From assembly GCF_036588685.1 (NCBI RefSeq), contig NW_026963310.1, positions 2,852,001 to 2,916,000 of the forward strand: a stretch of 64,000 nucleotides of DNA. Direction: 5' to 3'. Position numbers and translations under genes: made by a program. Positions 35,801 through 47,260 of this stretch are shown one piece after another. The notes beneath the pieces were generated by a model. It was not told where the DNA came from. It saw only the letters and a program-made list of their open reading frames with translations, and did not search any database. This DNA comes from Mytilus trossulus. Taxonomy: Eukaryota > Mollusca > Bivalvia > Mytilida > Mytilidae. Each line of letters begins with the position of its first letter. Position 1 is the first letter of the stretch.

Positions 35801-37081
35801 GTATGTATAGTTTATACTCGTAAATTTAAAGAATGATGACTTAAACAAATGAGTGTGAGATATAATATTTAGGCGAAGAAAAAGGGTTTTACTGATAATT
35901 GGTTACAAGCATTCATTTATTTATGATGAACAGAAACAATAAACAATTGGACAATTCAATTTACCCGGACAGTCAGTTTTACTAATGGTTGGAAGATGCC
36001 TTCTGTTTCCTTATAGTACTTCAAATCGCTGACTCAAAGAAACAGCAACAAAAAAACGGCTAATATGTATTAAGACCTCAAATATAAAGGTTTTTTTTTA
36101 AATATATGGCACGATTTTAATCTTTGAAAAAGATGATATCACACTGGCCATAAAAATCGTATGGCATTTTTTCCTGAAAAAAATAGAGACAATCTGCATT
36201 ACTTTTCGGTAAATGTTGTTAACTATACCGACATATGACGTCGTTTCATACATGTTATTTAATATATTTTTTACCTTATCATTTGTCGAATGTAAATCAT
36301 AAACCTTTCTTAAAAACGAAATTCAATTTTTTATCTACAATAAATGTATTTGAAAAAACTTTCCACTTAACCTCTAGAGCAATTTGCTGAAGATTTAACA
36401 GAACAGTGAAGGATACTCTAATTCGTTCGAGGCACACCATGTAATTCCTAGGTCAACTGTGCATACCTTAAATGTTAAGAGCGCACACATAATGTATGTG
36501 AACATTATTGCATGTCAACTTCCAAAAGCGTTATGGGTATGTTCCCGTTGTTGTACTCATACGCTTTTGTTCTTAATCTGACTTCTACCTACTACCGACT
36601 TAAAACAATACGCTAACATTGTACAATGTTGTATTGCTTAAAACAGTGACAAGATTTGCTATATTCCACTGAATGCATGATCAATGGTAAAACAACCTTC
36701 GTGTGTTCTCTGAATAACTAGTTTTTAATTTTATTTTCTATATCTTTTTGTTTATCCCCACATTACATATAAGTATTATATAAATTCATTCAAACCATAC
36801 ATGTTAAAAGTATAAAAGTGAGTGCTACAAACTACAGTCTTGAATTAGCCTAAATTGTATGAAGTGTTAAAATGTCAATAATAATTTAGGACAAACACAG
36901 TCTTAGACTCTTTCATATTTCCATAATATCATACAAACAATTTGAAATGTTTTACACTGTTCGCATGATAGTGTTGACTATAAGAAGTAGTCACACTTAG
37001 TATAAGTGATTTTGTAACGATCATGTTTTGGTTTATAATACTAATTGTGATTAATTTCAAAAGGATAAAAGTAAAATTTAC
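32834..37081. other. Probable gene B first intron; no other gene recognised
   Basis: AT-rich. A degenerate family 2 repeat occurs at about 33255-33400 (TTGACAACGCAATGGC, CACAACATCACAAAATAAAC). The sequence around 33900-34060 includes CGACAAGTCGGCC and CCATGACATCGAACATGGTGG, which are repeat-like. Short frames at 34296-34508 and 35137-35322 have no recognisable motif. Confidence 0.5.
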
Positions 37082-37170
37082 CTACAAATTCGTTGATAAC
37101 AACCACATTTGTCAGTCACTTCCTCGTCCAATATGTTAATTAATATGTTTCAAACATAAAGAAAAAGATG
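37082..37170 (-). other. Candidate first noncoding exon of gene B
   Basis: Downstream (on the minus strand) of the block shared with gene A there is ...ATTTGTAG followed by a GTAAATTTT donor at 37081. It lies at the place corresponding to the candidate gene A donor. The exact transcription start is unknown. Confidence 0.35.
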
Positions 37171-37375
37171 TATAGGATTGTCATTAATTTTCATATTCCA
37201 AATATACACTGTTTATAGGCACTTCAACATCTTTCAAGTGTCAATTTAGAAAAGGAAATGAAATGGTGGAAATTACTTGAGTTATTTTGAAACACATTTT
37301 ATCTTTAACCAAATCTTTTCCCAATCATTATCTGTTCGATTGTTGTTAAGTGGAAAACAAATAAGTGAAGTGCAG
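37115..37375 (-). promoter_or_regulatory. Putative gene B promoter, homologous to gene A promoter
   Basis: Counterpart of 16250-16515. Shared order on the plus strand: TCACTTCCT, AATATACACTG, GCACTTCAACAT, TCAAGTGTCAATT, GGTGGAAATTAC, TATCTTT, CTGTTCGATTGTT. On the coding strand CAGTGTATATTTGG is TATA-like. Its position 4.3 kb above the start codon fits a long first intron. Confidence 0.5.
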
Positions 37376-38479
37376 TAGATTTAGTAGGTTAACTTTCTTT
37401 TATTTTTTAAATCTATAGATCATGTAGATGGAAGAAACAAAAAAACAGGTTATGATGTCTTAGACAGTAGTAGCTATTTTATTTTTAAATATTGTGTTAA
37501 AGCGTTATGTTAGGGGTGTTTTCATATCAAACCTGTCTGATGCATCAAGTACAGTCATTTTGGACCAAAACATTATACAAGTTTAAATAGATACAACATA
37601 CATATATGTTTTTGTTGGTTTTTTTTCTGTTTTTCGAAGAAGAACGAAGCATGTGTAGCTTGTAACTGTGAAACACTCTTTATCATTCAACCTTTTATTC
37701 TTAATAAAAATGAGCAGGGTCTATATGTAATCCTGTACAGTTATAGTATACATATCTCATTGTATACTTCCTTGTCATTAAATTTTCGTTTGAACTGTAT
37801 TGTATATGAATAAAGATAATGATCATTTTCGTCGTGTTAAGTGAAAATACCAAGTACCATCACTTGTATATTTATAAATATTCAATAACTGTAAATTCCC
37901 AAATAATAGAGATATTTTCCTTAAATCGGAATACTAATCAGGTAGATACGAATTTCCAGAAGATTGTATTTAAAACAAAAAATGCAATAAAATAATGGAA
38001 TGCTTAAAGTATATACAATCAAGAAAGAATGTATGTTATTATTATATTCAGGTTATTTGGACTGAGCATATCTTTATAAACTGCAAGACAGTTTTGGAAC
38101 ATTTATGAATTGGATCAAAGACCGTACTTATCCTATTGATGTATGCATTAATCTTTCACAGAGCTATTTCATATTAAAATTCCAATTTTAGTTTTTATTT
38201 CTTTACAAATGACGTCAGTGTGTGTCTACTTTCCATTCCGAAACAGTGAAGTACGTAGTCTTCAATCTTTTTATTTTATGAACTGTTTCGTATCTTTTCA
38301 TTGCTTTTTCATGTTTTTCGTTTTAATTGTCTTCTGAATCGATCTATGTTTTGATTGCTATTTTTGTATTGTTATTTCTTTCTGCTATACCTATATTTTG
38401 GAATTAATAGTCTTCGATTTGTATTTTCAAAATATTTTGTTTGAAGTTTTTTGACTTTGTACCTGAGACCATATGACTT
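37376..38479. other. No gene recognised
   Basis: AT-rich intergenic sequence upstream of gene B with poly-T runs. No convincing open frame and no repeat match. Confidence 0.55.
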
Positions 38480-38660
38480 TGAAGTTAACAATTATAGGTC
38501 ACCGTCATGCATTTAAAACTTAACAAAACCAATGCTATATAGTAAACTATAAAAGCCTTAAAAAAACATTGTTAAAGAAATCAAACGTGAAACCAAACGG
38601 CCTTATTAATGTTTAAAACAATTAACAGAAACAAAAACAAACAGATTTGTAAACAGCCGA
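38480..38660 (+). repeat. Decayed family 1 fragment
   Basis: ATTATAGGTCACCGTCATGC, AGTAAACTATAAAAGCC and AAACCAAACGGCCTTATTAA follow family 1 order. Confidence 0.5.
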
Positions 38661-38864
38661 CTAAGCTCAAACTCCTGGAAGTTCTTTACGAGTCTAACAA
38701 TGTGAATCCACACAAAAAATATACGTAGAATATCGAAGCTAAGGAAAAAGAATTTCTTTTTTAATCCAAACATGCAACAAAGCATATGTCACATGGAAGT
38801 CTAAATATATTCCAGTTAACAACTAGGATAACTTTGTGAAAAATTAAAAGCGGGAAAAGTACAA

Positions 38865-39185
38865 TATATAAAAGAAGATGTGGTATGATTGCCAATGAGA
38901 CAACTGTTCACAAGAGACCAAAATGACACAAACATTAACAACTATATGTCATCTTACGGCCTTCAACAATGAGCAAAGCCAATGCAGCATAGTCAACTAT
39001 AAAAGGTCCCGATAAGACAATGTAAAACAATTCCAACGCGAAAACTAACGGCCTTATTTATGTAAAAAATGGAACGAAAAACAAATATGTAACACATAAA
39101 CGAACGACAAACACTGAATTACAGGCTCTTGATTTGGGACAGGCACATACAAAAATAATGTGGCGGGGCAAGTACACCATTGCAC
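38865..39185 (+). repeat. Family 1 repeat, best preserved copy
   Basis: It runs from AAAAGAAGATGTGGTATGAT, GCCAATGAGACAACTG and CAAGAGACCAAAATGACACA through GGCCTTCAACAATGAGCAAA and AACTAACGGCCTTATTTATG to TTGATTTGGGACAGGCACAT and AATGTGGCGGGG. This is the reference copy for the family in this window. Confidence 0.85.
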
Positions 39186-40390
39186 ATACACTAAATATGT
39201 TTTTTGGTCTGTGTAACAAATATAAGAAAGAATTGTAGATCATAATAAACATTTGACATTATGTGTTAAGAAATAATAAATTCATTTGTAATAGTATATC
39301 AACATGCACATGCATCAATTTCACTATCACTTTCATAATTCAAAATGGCGAACCATGATTGTGTGTTTGTTTTTCCTGTGTCTGTGTTTATATTTTGATT
39401 GAACTCTTTTTTCTACTTTTTTACCTAACGATATCTACATCTTGTATGTCTATGTTTTTCATAGATTTCATAAGCACAGTTCGATTCAATAACGTTTCGA
39501 CATTGCCAAATTCGATGATGTCAACATTGTCTAAATTGATGATCTCGACATCTAGGTACATATTAGACATGATTGCAATTGTTTGCACATAACAATTTTT
39601 AAGTTGAGTCATATTTGTAAGACACCATTTAAACATATTGATTGGGTGAAATAAACCTTATCATATCAATGTTATACTTGAATACATGCACAAAAATATA
39701 TGTCAAACATATCTTCAAACTTGAAATATGCACAAAGGTATTATTTTAAAGTCATTGATCTATAAACCTTTAATCGGAAGACATTTACATAAGTCGCATT
39801 TACTTAACTTTGATGTTAAATACCATGATACGTGTTGATTTAAAATGTAAAATTTGCCTATTTCATTTAGTCTTATAAATATAGGCAACATATATATGAT
39901 ATGGTATAACCTACGTATCTGTCTTGACATATTGCCGAAAGAAAAGGTTCATAAAACTGGAATTTGTTTATGTCTGTTTGTCTTTACTGTTCATTTTTAC
40001 TGTTTCAAATTAGTTTGAGGTTCATACTGTTGTGGGTGTTTGAGATTAATTCCAAAATTGTATTGTGAATGACGAGTTGTTTTACCTTGAACATCATAAA
40101 CATGTTAAGCCAGTTTCATTATTTCAGAGTTCATTATATTCTCTTAGAAAATTGAACAACTGATATACATCATATTGTTTTAGAATAAAGATTTTTGTAT
40201 GTAAAAACAAAGCTTAAACTATTTTAGTTAAAATCAACTTCCATGTCTAAATAAAAATACTGACTGTTATCAGCTAGAGTTGGTTTGCTAGACCTGTGTT
40301 TGAATGATTATCAAACTCATTGAAATCGTAATTCTAATGCAACAACGTTTGTAACGTTCATTTTTATTGGATAACGTCACTTTCTTACAT
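39186..40390. other. No gene; short 24-base direct repeat
   Basis: At 39497-39560 a 24-base unit (TCGACATTGCCAAATTCGAT-like) occurs about 2.5 times, which keeps frames open on both strands and explains the overlapping 71- and 77-residue frames. The rest is AT-rich with nothing recognised. Confidence 0.5.
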
Positions 40391-40391
40391 G

Positions 40392-40412
40392 GCATCAATT
40401 GACAATTGATGC
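40392..40412. repeat. Short palindrome GCATCAATTG-A-CAATTGATGC
   Basis: Perfect ten-base arms with a one-base centre. The same GCATCAATTG phrase lies inside the arms of the large inverted repeat 100 bases further on, so the two are probably parts of one foldback unit. Confidence 0.7.
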
Positions 40413-40498
40413 TATGGGACCTACGCGCAAACGCAGACGGCATATGACAGATTTTAAATACATGTTTTAACGTTGTTTTCTGTCAGTTTCATTAGAAT

Positions 40499-40665
40499 GG
40501 AGATAACAATATTGTATTTTAAGCTCCGACGGCATCAATTGGGGATTTGATGGTCGCAAATACCCGTTTACTGTCTCCGCTAACGCGTCGCCAGTAAACT
40601 TAATTTGCGACCATCAAATCCCCAATTGATGCCGTCGGAGCTTAAAATACAATACAGTTATCTCC
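40499..40665. repeat. Long hairpin: 63-base arms, 41-base loop
   Basis: The arms 40499-40561 and 40603-40665 are inverted copies. The inner 51 bases (40511-40561 and 40603-40653) are identical by direct comparison, and the outer nine (GGAGATAAC) match after a two-base mismatch. The loop (40562-40602) contains GTTTACTG and CAGTAAAC, which can pair as well. No ORF. Confidence 0.92.
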
Positions 40666-41329
40666 TAATTGTCAAATCAAGTTTACAATTTCAACATGAT
40701 AACTGGACCTAGACAATATTGCAGTGTGTGTTTATGTGAAATCAAAGCTTAAAGCAAAATAGTATTCTAACTTGCAGACATTGTATTGTTGGCCAATGTT
40801 TTGGACATATTCTTGCATTGCAAAATTAATTGAACAGGTTTTCAATTTTTGTATCTTTCAGTCAACAAAGTATTTTGTTTTATCTTCTTTCTATCTTCGT
40901 GTCCTCACCTTTCTATTCAATTAAGAAACTGGACAGTTTTTTTTTTCTAATTTGTTTTCAATTTCTTAATTTGGTTTGTCTCCAGAAGTATCATCCATTC
41001 ATCAATCAGCACTTCGATATTTATATGATTTGTGACAAACCTTTTTAAAAGCGGAAATGTCATTCAAACTTTTACTAAATTATTCCATAGATGCAAAGAT
41101 TTGATTAGTAAATATGGCTGTATCTGTAGAAAGCGAAGTATATAATGTATTTCACATAATGATTTTTACGGTAATATTGTGATTGTGTAAACTCATCGAT
41201 TTTTCAAACAGGCTCATAAGTATAGGTTATCTTACCACATGTACCAATGTTGTGAATAGATCTAATATTATAGTTAACATTGGCATAACTATCGATTTTG
41301 TCATCTTCAATTTAACATATAAACTATTT

Positions 41330-41960
41330 TCTATGAACCAACTATATCAATGTGTCCTTTAGTTTTGATTGCGGAACATAAACCCCTTGGTGAATGGTGA
41401 AGGATAGACAAATTTATTGACATTATCTCAAGATGAAAGGGTTTAGATTAGATGATCTTTAACATATTTAGATTTTTTTTTATATTCACATCTGATTCAC
41501 GCGACCTCTAGAATGGGTAGTTTCAAAAAAGCTTTGAAACCCTGATTTGGTTGCTGATGAAATTGATGTTAATTTTGGAAAATGTTTTTTTTTTTGTGTT
41601 GAGCACTTGAGAGCAGAATTTGCGACACTTCATTTTCAAGGACTTGTATTTGTATTAATGAATTTGATTAAGAAATCATTAGTTTGCTATATTTGTGATG
41701 GTTTTATTTATCAGAAAGATTTTCAATCCGCTTATGTCGGTGAAAAAATTGCTTGCTCAGGTATGTTGGTAGCAATCATTCAAAACCCTGTATGGTTCAA
41801 GACAGTCACGCTGAATTAATTTATTAACAATGTTTCAGTCCACAAGAAGAATGACACTGAGTCGACCATTTTTCGTCTTACTCTCAATAACCGTGTATGA
41901 TTAAAAGGAGAAGCAATATAATAAACCATTGTAACTCAGCCTCTTATGAATAATAAAACG
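41330..41960 (+). repeat. Direct duplication, copy 1 (empty-site version)
   Basis: It shares with 42150-43035 the ordered phrases AAGATGAAAGGGT, TATTCACATCTGAT[TC]CACGCG, CTCTAGAA, GATGTTAATTTTGGAAAAT, GAGCACTTGAGAG, CGCTGAATT, ACACTGAG and GGAGAAGCAATATAATAAAC. The 90-residue frame at 41547-41819 lies inside it, is broken in copy 2, and is not called a gene. Confidence 0.85.
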
Positions 41961-42149
41961 AGTCGACGACTGCGCACCGTTGGATCCCATGGAAATGACA
42001 ATCGGTTTTTTTTTTCGTCTTATAAACTGTATAATATATTTTAACAGTTAACGAATTCAAATATCTTGAAAAGGTCAGTTTCTGATTTTCCATTAAATCA
42101 AAATGATTTTTTTTTACAAATTACGATTTATTTTTCCTACGTCAGGATA

Positions 42150-43035
42150 ATTGTAGCTATGTTAGCCATATTTTTTCTAAGAAACAAAGCAGAACCAACT
42201 CTATCAATGTATCCTCGGTTTACATTGGGTAATATATATTTTGGTGTAAGATAACTTGTTGAAATCATTACAAGATGAAAGGGTGTTAGATTAGATGTAC
42301 TCTAAAAGATTATTTTTTTATATTCACATCTGATCCACGCGGCCTCTAGAACAGGTAATTTCACAAAAGCTGTAAAGCCTGCATTTGATTGCTGATAGAA
42401 TTATATATTGATGTTAATTTTGGAAAATATTTTATTTGGTGTAGAGCACTTGAGAGTCGAATTCGCGACGATTCACGTTCAAGAACTATTATTCTTATTA
42501 ATTAAGAAATTATTAAACTTTTTTATATTCAATTTTTTTGGTCTTCGAAATATATAAAATCCGCTGATGTCGTAAAAATATATTGCTTGCAAAAGTATGT
42601 TGGATGTAAGTATTCAAAATCCTGTTTAGTAATAAAAGAGGGACAAAAGATACCAAAAGGGACAGTCAAACTCATAAATCTAAAACAAACTGACAACGCC
42701 ATGGCTAAAATTGAAAATGACAAACAGAAAAACAATAGTACACATGACACAACATAGAAAACTAAAGAATAAACAATACGAACCCCACCAAAAACTAGAG
42801 GTGATCTCAGGTGCTCCGGAAGGGTAAGCAGATCCTGCTCCACATGCGGCACCCGTCGTGTTGCTTATGTGATTACAAATCCGGTAAATAGACTAATACT
42901 AAACCGTCACGCTGAATTGATTTTTTTAAATATTGAATCCCACAATAAGAATAACACTGAGCCGGCCATTTTTACATCTTACTCTTAATATAGTGTATAA
43001 TTAAGCGGAGAAGCAATATAATAAACCACGCCTTC
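42150..43035 (+). repeat. Direct duplication, copy 2 (filled-site version)
   Basis: Homologous to 41330-41960 on both sides of an insertion. The left part ends near ATTCAAAATCCTG (42620) and the right part resumes near ACCGTCACGCTGAATT (42903). The insertion is a family 2 repeat. Confidence 0.85.
42634..42893 (+). repeat. Dispersed repeat family 2, inserted in duplication copy 2
   Basis: Contains AGAGGGACAAAAGATACCAA, CTGACAACGCCATGGC, AGTACACATGACACAACATA, AGGTGATCTCAGGTGCTCCG and GTAAGCAGATCCTGCTCC. Copy 1 of the duplication lacks it, so its borders can be read from the comparison (about 42630 and 42900). Confidence 0.8.
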
Positions 43036-43202
43036 AGATCGAACCTCTGACATCCCAGACCCTAGATTACAACCTAGAAACGAGTCTCTAGAGAGGGTTA
43101 GGTACAAGCTATAATAAATGTGCATCCTGACTAAATTCATTATTTCGATCTATTAATAAATATGACTGTTGTTTCAAAATGAAATTTATAATCGAATATA
43201 AA

Positions 43203-43531
43203 TTAACGAGGTATATATTTATTCCTGAAATATTTCGTAGCGTTTTTCTTGCTAATAAAATAGCGTTTCACTTTATTTCTTTTAAGTTTAGAAACTAAAG
43301 GGTTTCTGGCCATAAATCTTGAACAGTTTATTTTACTGGCCATTTCATCTTGTGGCTGATGTGAAAGGTCTATTCCATATTCTTCCAAAAGACTGTCCAT
43401 GTCGCGCTGGCTGTCGTAATAAAATGTTTCTAAAAGGCTTCTCGTTTCGTTCATTATTGGCGACCTTTTATAAGTTTTATACTCCAACTCTCTACATGCC
43501 ATTTTCTCAAGTACATACGGTCCTACTTCGT
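43203..43531 (-). CDS. Orphan terminal exon of an unidentified protein (109 residues)
   Basis: It is preceded by a strong acceptor (TATTTTTTTACAG), enters in phase 1 and runs open to TAA at 43205-43203. The peptide begins D-E-V-G-P-Y-V-L-E-K-M-A, contains R-S-P-I-M-N-E-T-R-S-L-L-E-T-F-Y and L-L-E-E-Y-G-I-D, and ends in a strongly basic stretch (K-L-K-R-N-K-V-K-R, K-K-N-A-T-K). The P-x-M-x-E-T-R-x-L-L-x-x-F-Y layout recalls the C-terminal helix of Golgi carbohydrate sulfotransferases, but this is a weak resemblance. No upstream exon was found between 43560 and the window end, so it may be the last exon of a gene with very long introns, or a stranded pseudogene piece. A family 1 repeat lies directly beside the acceptor. 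Confidence 0.5.
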
Positions 43532-43554
43532 CTGTAAAAAAATACATTCATTTT

Positions 43555-43760
43555 TTTACATAAATAAGGCCGTGAGTTTTCTTGCTTGAGCTGTTTTACA
43601 TTGTCTTATCGGGACCTTTTATAGCTGACTATATGCGGTATGGACTTTGTTCATTGTTGAAGGCCGTACGGTGACCTATAATGGTTAATGTTTGTGTCAT
43701 TTTGGTCTTTTGTGGATAGTTGTCTCATTGGCAATCATACCACATCTTCTTTTTTATATA
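43555..43760 (-). repeat. Family 1 repeat, inverted copy
   Basis: AAATAAGGCCGTGAGTTTTC, ATCGGGACCTTTTATAGCTG, GTTGAAGGCCGTACGGTGAC and CATTGGCAATCATACCACAT. Well preserved. It begins about 20 bases from the acceptor of the orphan exon. Confidence 0.85.
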
Positions 43761-43789
43761 TTCAATTAATGTTCTATAACAGGAAAATA

Positions 43790-44045
43790 TACACTTTTGC
43801 GCATGTCACAAGTCAGGAACCCTGGCCTTTGCTAATCTTGTTTGTGTTTTTTTTTATTTTATATCTTTAGCAGTTTAGTATGACGTCATTTATTCTTGAA
43901 CTAATACTGTGGATTCATTATTATTCGTTGGATACCATTTTTTGTGGATTTCGTGGGTACGGGTGAACCACGAAATTAAATGTGCAACGAATGACAGATT
44001 TTCTATAGGAGTGTATGCAGACTTTGGCAAAACCACGATAAACAA
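43790..44045. repeat. Family 3 fragment followed by a MITE-like repeat
   Basis: GTCACAAGTCAGGAACCCTG and CCTTTGCTAATCTTG match 18600-18650 (family 3). From 43904, ACTGTGGATTCATTATTATT, TTTGTGGATTTCGTGGGTAC and GAACCACGAAATTAAATGTG look like a TA-type MITE; its right end is less clear (about 44045). Confidence 0.5.
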
Positions 44046-44314
44046 GGTATTAATTAAAACTGGAAATCAACATCAAGTTTAGAAAACCTCCATTTCTTCT
44101 TACCTCTTAATTTCATGGTGTTAGTTCAATTATTTTTTAATTTGATGTAATTACCTTTTTTTTCTGTTTAGTTGGTTTTTTTCATATTCAACCTATTAAT
44201 TATGTTTTACATACATATTGTGCATTATAATTTACCTTAGGAAATAAATTGCAAAACTTGATAGTAAGGCTTAACCTTTTCATGATTTGTAAACATGAAA
44301 ATTTAGAAACTAAG

Positions 44315-44540
44315 CTTACTCCATGCATGCATGGACGAAGGTAACTAACGTTAACTTAGTCCATGCATGCATGGACTAACACAACAGACTTAGTCCATGC
44401 ATGCATGCACTAAGGCAACTAACCCTAACTTAGTCCATGCTTGCATGGACTAACACAACAAACTTAGTCCATGCATGCATGGACGAAGGCAACCAATGCT
44501 AACTTAGTCCATGCTTGCATGGACGAAGGCAACTAAAATT
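44315..44540. repeat. Array of six CCATGCATGCATGG dyads with alternating 40/34 spacing
   Basis: The cores start at 44321, 44361, 44395, 44435, 44469 and 44509, so spacing alternates 40, 34, 40, 34, 40 and the higher-order period is 74 bases (three copies). Each core is a near-perfect palindrome flanked by TAGT and ACTAA or ACGAAG. Two cores carry the variant CCATGCTTGCATGG and one ends in GCAC. The spacers read AAGGCAACTAA and AACACAACA. Confidence 0.92.
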
Positions 44541-44559
44541 AACTTTTTTAAAGTTTGAA

Positions 44560-46780
44560 AAATTTATAAATGCAAAATATTTGAAAAAATCAAATTTTTC
44601 AAAATTAAAAAAAAAAAAAAAAGTATTTAAAAAAAAATTTCTTTTAAAATTAAATTCTTATAAAAATAAATGAAAAAAACATGAAAAATTTACAAAATCA
44701 TATTTTTCCAAAATTAAACAAAATGAAGAAAAAAATGGTTAGTTATCACCACCAGATATAGGTATAAATGCCACATGAGAATATTCACGTCTGCCAAAAG
44801 ATTGGAATGTGTTCACATTTCATTTCAATGGTAAAAACTCTTCACTGAACAGATCAGTTGGAGGTGATTTGTTTAACATAACCTGGACAGTAGCTGCAAT
44901 TAGTTCCTGAAAGTTCCTATTCATTTAGTAGTGGTAAGTGTTATTTTAGTTTGTTGTTATTATATCTGTAATAAACATGTTTTGTTGCACTATGATTTTT
45001 GCCTTTGTCTCAATAGCAGCCAACTTTTTGTATATATTGTACATGTACATTTGTACATGCATTTAGTCGTCAAATCATCAACCCAACAATGTAAGATCTG
45101 TAAATTTGCTTTCAAGAATTTTTTGTTCTTCCCATGCCGGGATTCTAATCCATGCTACTGAGATATTGTGACACCAAATCTGTACAATTTTTAAACACCA
45201 GAGAAGAGCAGATGATTTAAACACTTTTGTGTAATCCAGCATTATATAAGATGTTTTTGTATCTAATGTTATTATTGCAGTTTGAGCATTTAAAAACATG
45301 TTCATTATGTCCATTGGTTGTGTTTGGTTGCTGTCTGCCATATTAAATGGATTTCCTTTTTTTGTTATTTGCTTAAATTTGTCTATTTGCTTTCTCTTTT
45401 GAAATTTAATAAAAACAGTTCACAAATTAAGTGTGCTGGGCTTATTTTAATTAACCTTCATCAGAAACATACTAACAAAAATTTGAAAGCAAATGATGTA
45501 GATAGCATTATCTTGGGACTTAATAAGCTCATGTATAACGATCTTTAAATTCAGGCTTTTGCTCATTGTTGAAGACTTCAGGTGACCTGTACTTGTTTAC
45601 ATCAATGCCCTACTATGCAGGGCTAGTAGTTGTCTCAATTGCAATCATTCAATGTATCCTTGCTTTTGTATCATTTAAAGACTTCAATTCTTTAAATCAT
45701 TTCAGTTAACACATTTTAATTTCAAAACATTCAACAGATATTTCCAAATAACAAATTTTGTAAACAACAGATTTAATTGGTAACTGGTAATTATTTTACA
45801 GTCAATATGTTTTTATATTTATCAAGAGGCATCATAATCATGTTCATTAAATTCTTTCCTTGTCAGACTGTTACTGATCTCAAAACCAGTGAAAATTGCA
45901 AGTAGCTTTTAGTTTCTAGTAGTACTATTTTGATAAGATGTGTAATTTTTCGTCATTTCTTTTGATATTCTGTCATATCCAGTCAGACTATTTCACATGT
46001 TGAACTTTACTCACAATTATATTTCATCTGTAAATGCTAAATTATGCAACTTCTAATGCAGGGAGACATGAGGGTTACTAATTTTTTAAATGTATAACTA
46101 GTATTTATCTAATACAGTATATTTTTTAATATCAAAATAAAAATAACTAAAACTGAGTATTTAATAACAATATTTATTTGCCATTTTTTTTCGTTTTCCG
46201 TTATCTAACTTTAGTTTGCCTCAACTAAATGTTATGAAACTTATAAATCTAGGAAATGTGTAGAACATATTGTTGTTAATTGACCATGTTGATTTGCCAT
46301 AATTTATCACATTCACACATATTCATTGCAAAAACATCTTCTTTTTCATAAGTGTCTACAGGAGGTTGTGTTTCTGTATCTTTTCTTTAAAGAATCATCA
46401 TGATAGCTTCTGTTCCCTTCCCATCGAGACATAAATGAGATCTTCAGGAAAATATCTACTCTTTATATCTTAATCTGAAAAAACAAAACAAAAAATATGC
46501 TTTGACATAGTTTGACATATTTTTACAAGATTGTACATACTGAAATGTCTTGCCTGCTTTATGGTCATGATTGAACTTTCTGTTGCATGTTTCAATCTGA
46601 AGAATATACCACAATTAGTTCCTAAAACATATACACATGACTAAATTTTTCTTCCAACATGATTTTTATTTATTTACTAATCAAGGTGAGAGTAGACAAT
46701 GAAAAGTAGATAAACATATATAGATTACCCTAGCTTCTCAACTTTAATTTGATATCAACAAAATGTATTGTGGCAATTTC
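44560..46780. other. AT-rich stretch, no gene recognised
   Basis: 44560-44740 is nearly pure A/T with long A runs. A partial family 1 fragment occurs at about 45555-45650 (TTGCTCATTGTTGAAGACTT, GTTGTCTCAATTGCAATCAT). The frames at 44931-45548 overlap on both strands and show no domain. Confidence 0.5.
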
Positions 46781-46784
46781 TCAA

Positions 46785-46915
46785 ATATCAGTGGTGGATC
46801 CAAGGGGAGGGTTCCGGTGGTTGGAACCCCCCTTTTTTTGAGACGATCAATGCACTTGAATGGAGACATTTAGTTTGAACCCCCCCCTTTAGGAATGTCT
46901 GAATTCACCCCTGAA
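46785..46915. repeat. Short dispersed repeat with C-rich and G-rich runs
   Basis: GGTGGATCCAAGGGGAGGG, GGAACCCCCC and GAACCCCCCCCTTTAGGAAT. Similar GGATCCGCCACTG and run-rich pieces occur near 61020-61075, 61930 and 62375, suggesting a common family at the right end of the window. Confidence 0.5.
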
Positions 46916-47074
46916 TATAATACAGGTTACCCAATCATCACAGTTGGTTGACCATTATGGATAAACCATTTCACAGATGATATCGGATGTTTCTTACTTC
47001 GTACCTACAATCCCCTTTCCTTTTCATGAATGTGACCTACCGAAATAGACTATATATATATACCAAGTTTGTAA

Positions 47075-47260
47075 TAACATGTGGAGCAGGATCTGCTTAC
47101 CCTTCTGGAGACCCTGAGATCACCCCCAGTTTTGGTGGGGTTTGTGTGGCTCAGTTTTTAGATTTTAATGTTGTTTCTAGTGTACTATTAATTGTCTGTT
47201 TGTCTTTTTCATTTTTAGCCATGGCGTTGTCAGTTTATTTTTGATTTATGAGTTTGGATG
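47075..47260 (-). repeat. Dispersed repeat family 2, inverted copy
   Basis: GTGGAGCAGGATCTGCTTAC, CCTTCTGGAGACCCTGAGAT, TTTTGGTGGGGTTTGTGTGG and GCCATGGCGTTGTCAGTTTA, the reverse complement of 42634-42850. The 85-residue frame here is repeat-derived. Confidence 0.85.

Noticed and set aside
39359..39636. Overlapping frames of 77 (+) and 71 (-) residues
   Set aside because: A 24-base direct repeat keeps both strands open; no domain and no splice support.
41547..41819. 90-residue plus-strand frame
   Set aside because: Lies in a direct duplication; the second copy has stops and length changes at the corresponding place, so there is no sign of coding constraint.
44315..44540. Possible CRISPR-like array of regular repeats
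   Set aside because: The repeats are 14-base palindromes with alternating 40/34 spacing, the spacers are themselves repeated, and the setting is eukaryotic.
46987..47244. 85-residue plus-strand frame
   Set aside because: Translation of dispersed repeat family 2, present in reverse at 42634-42850.
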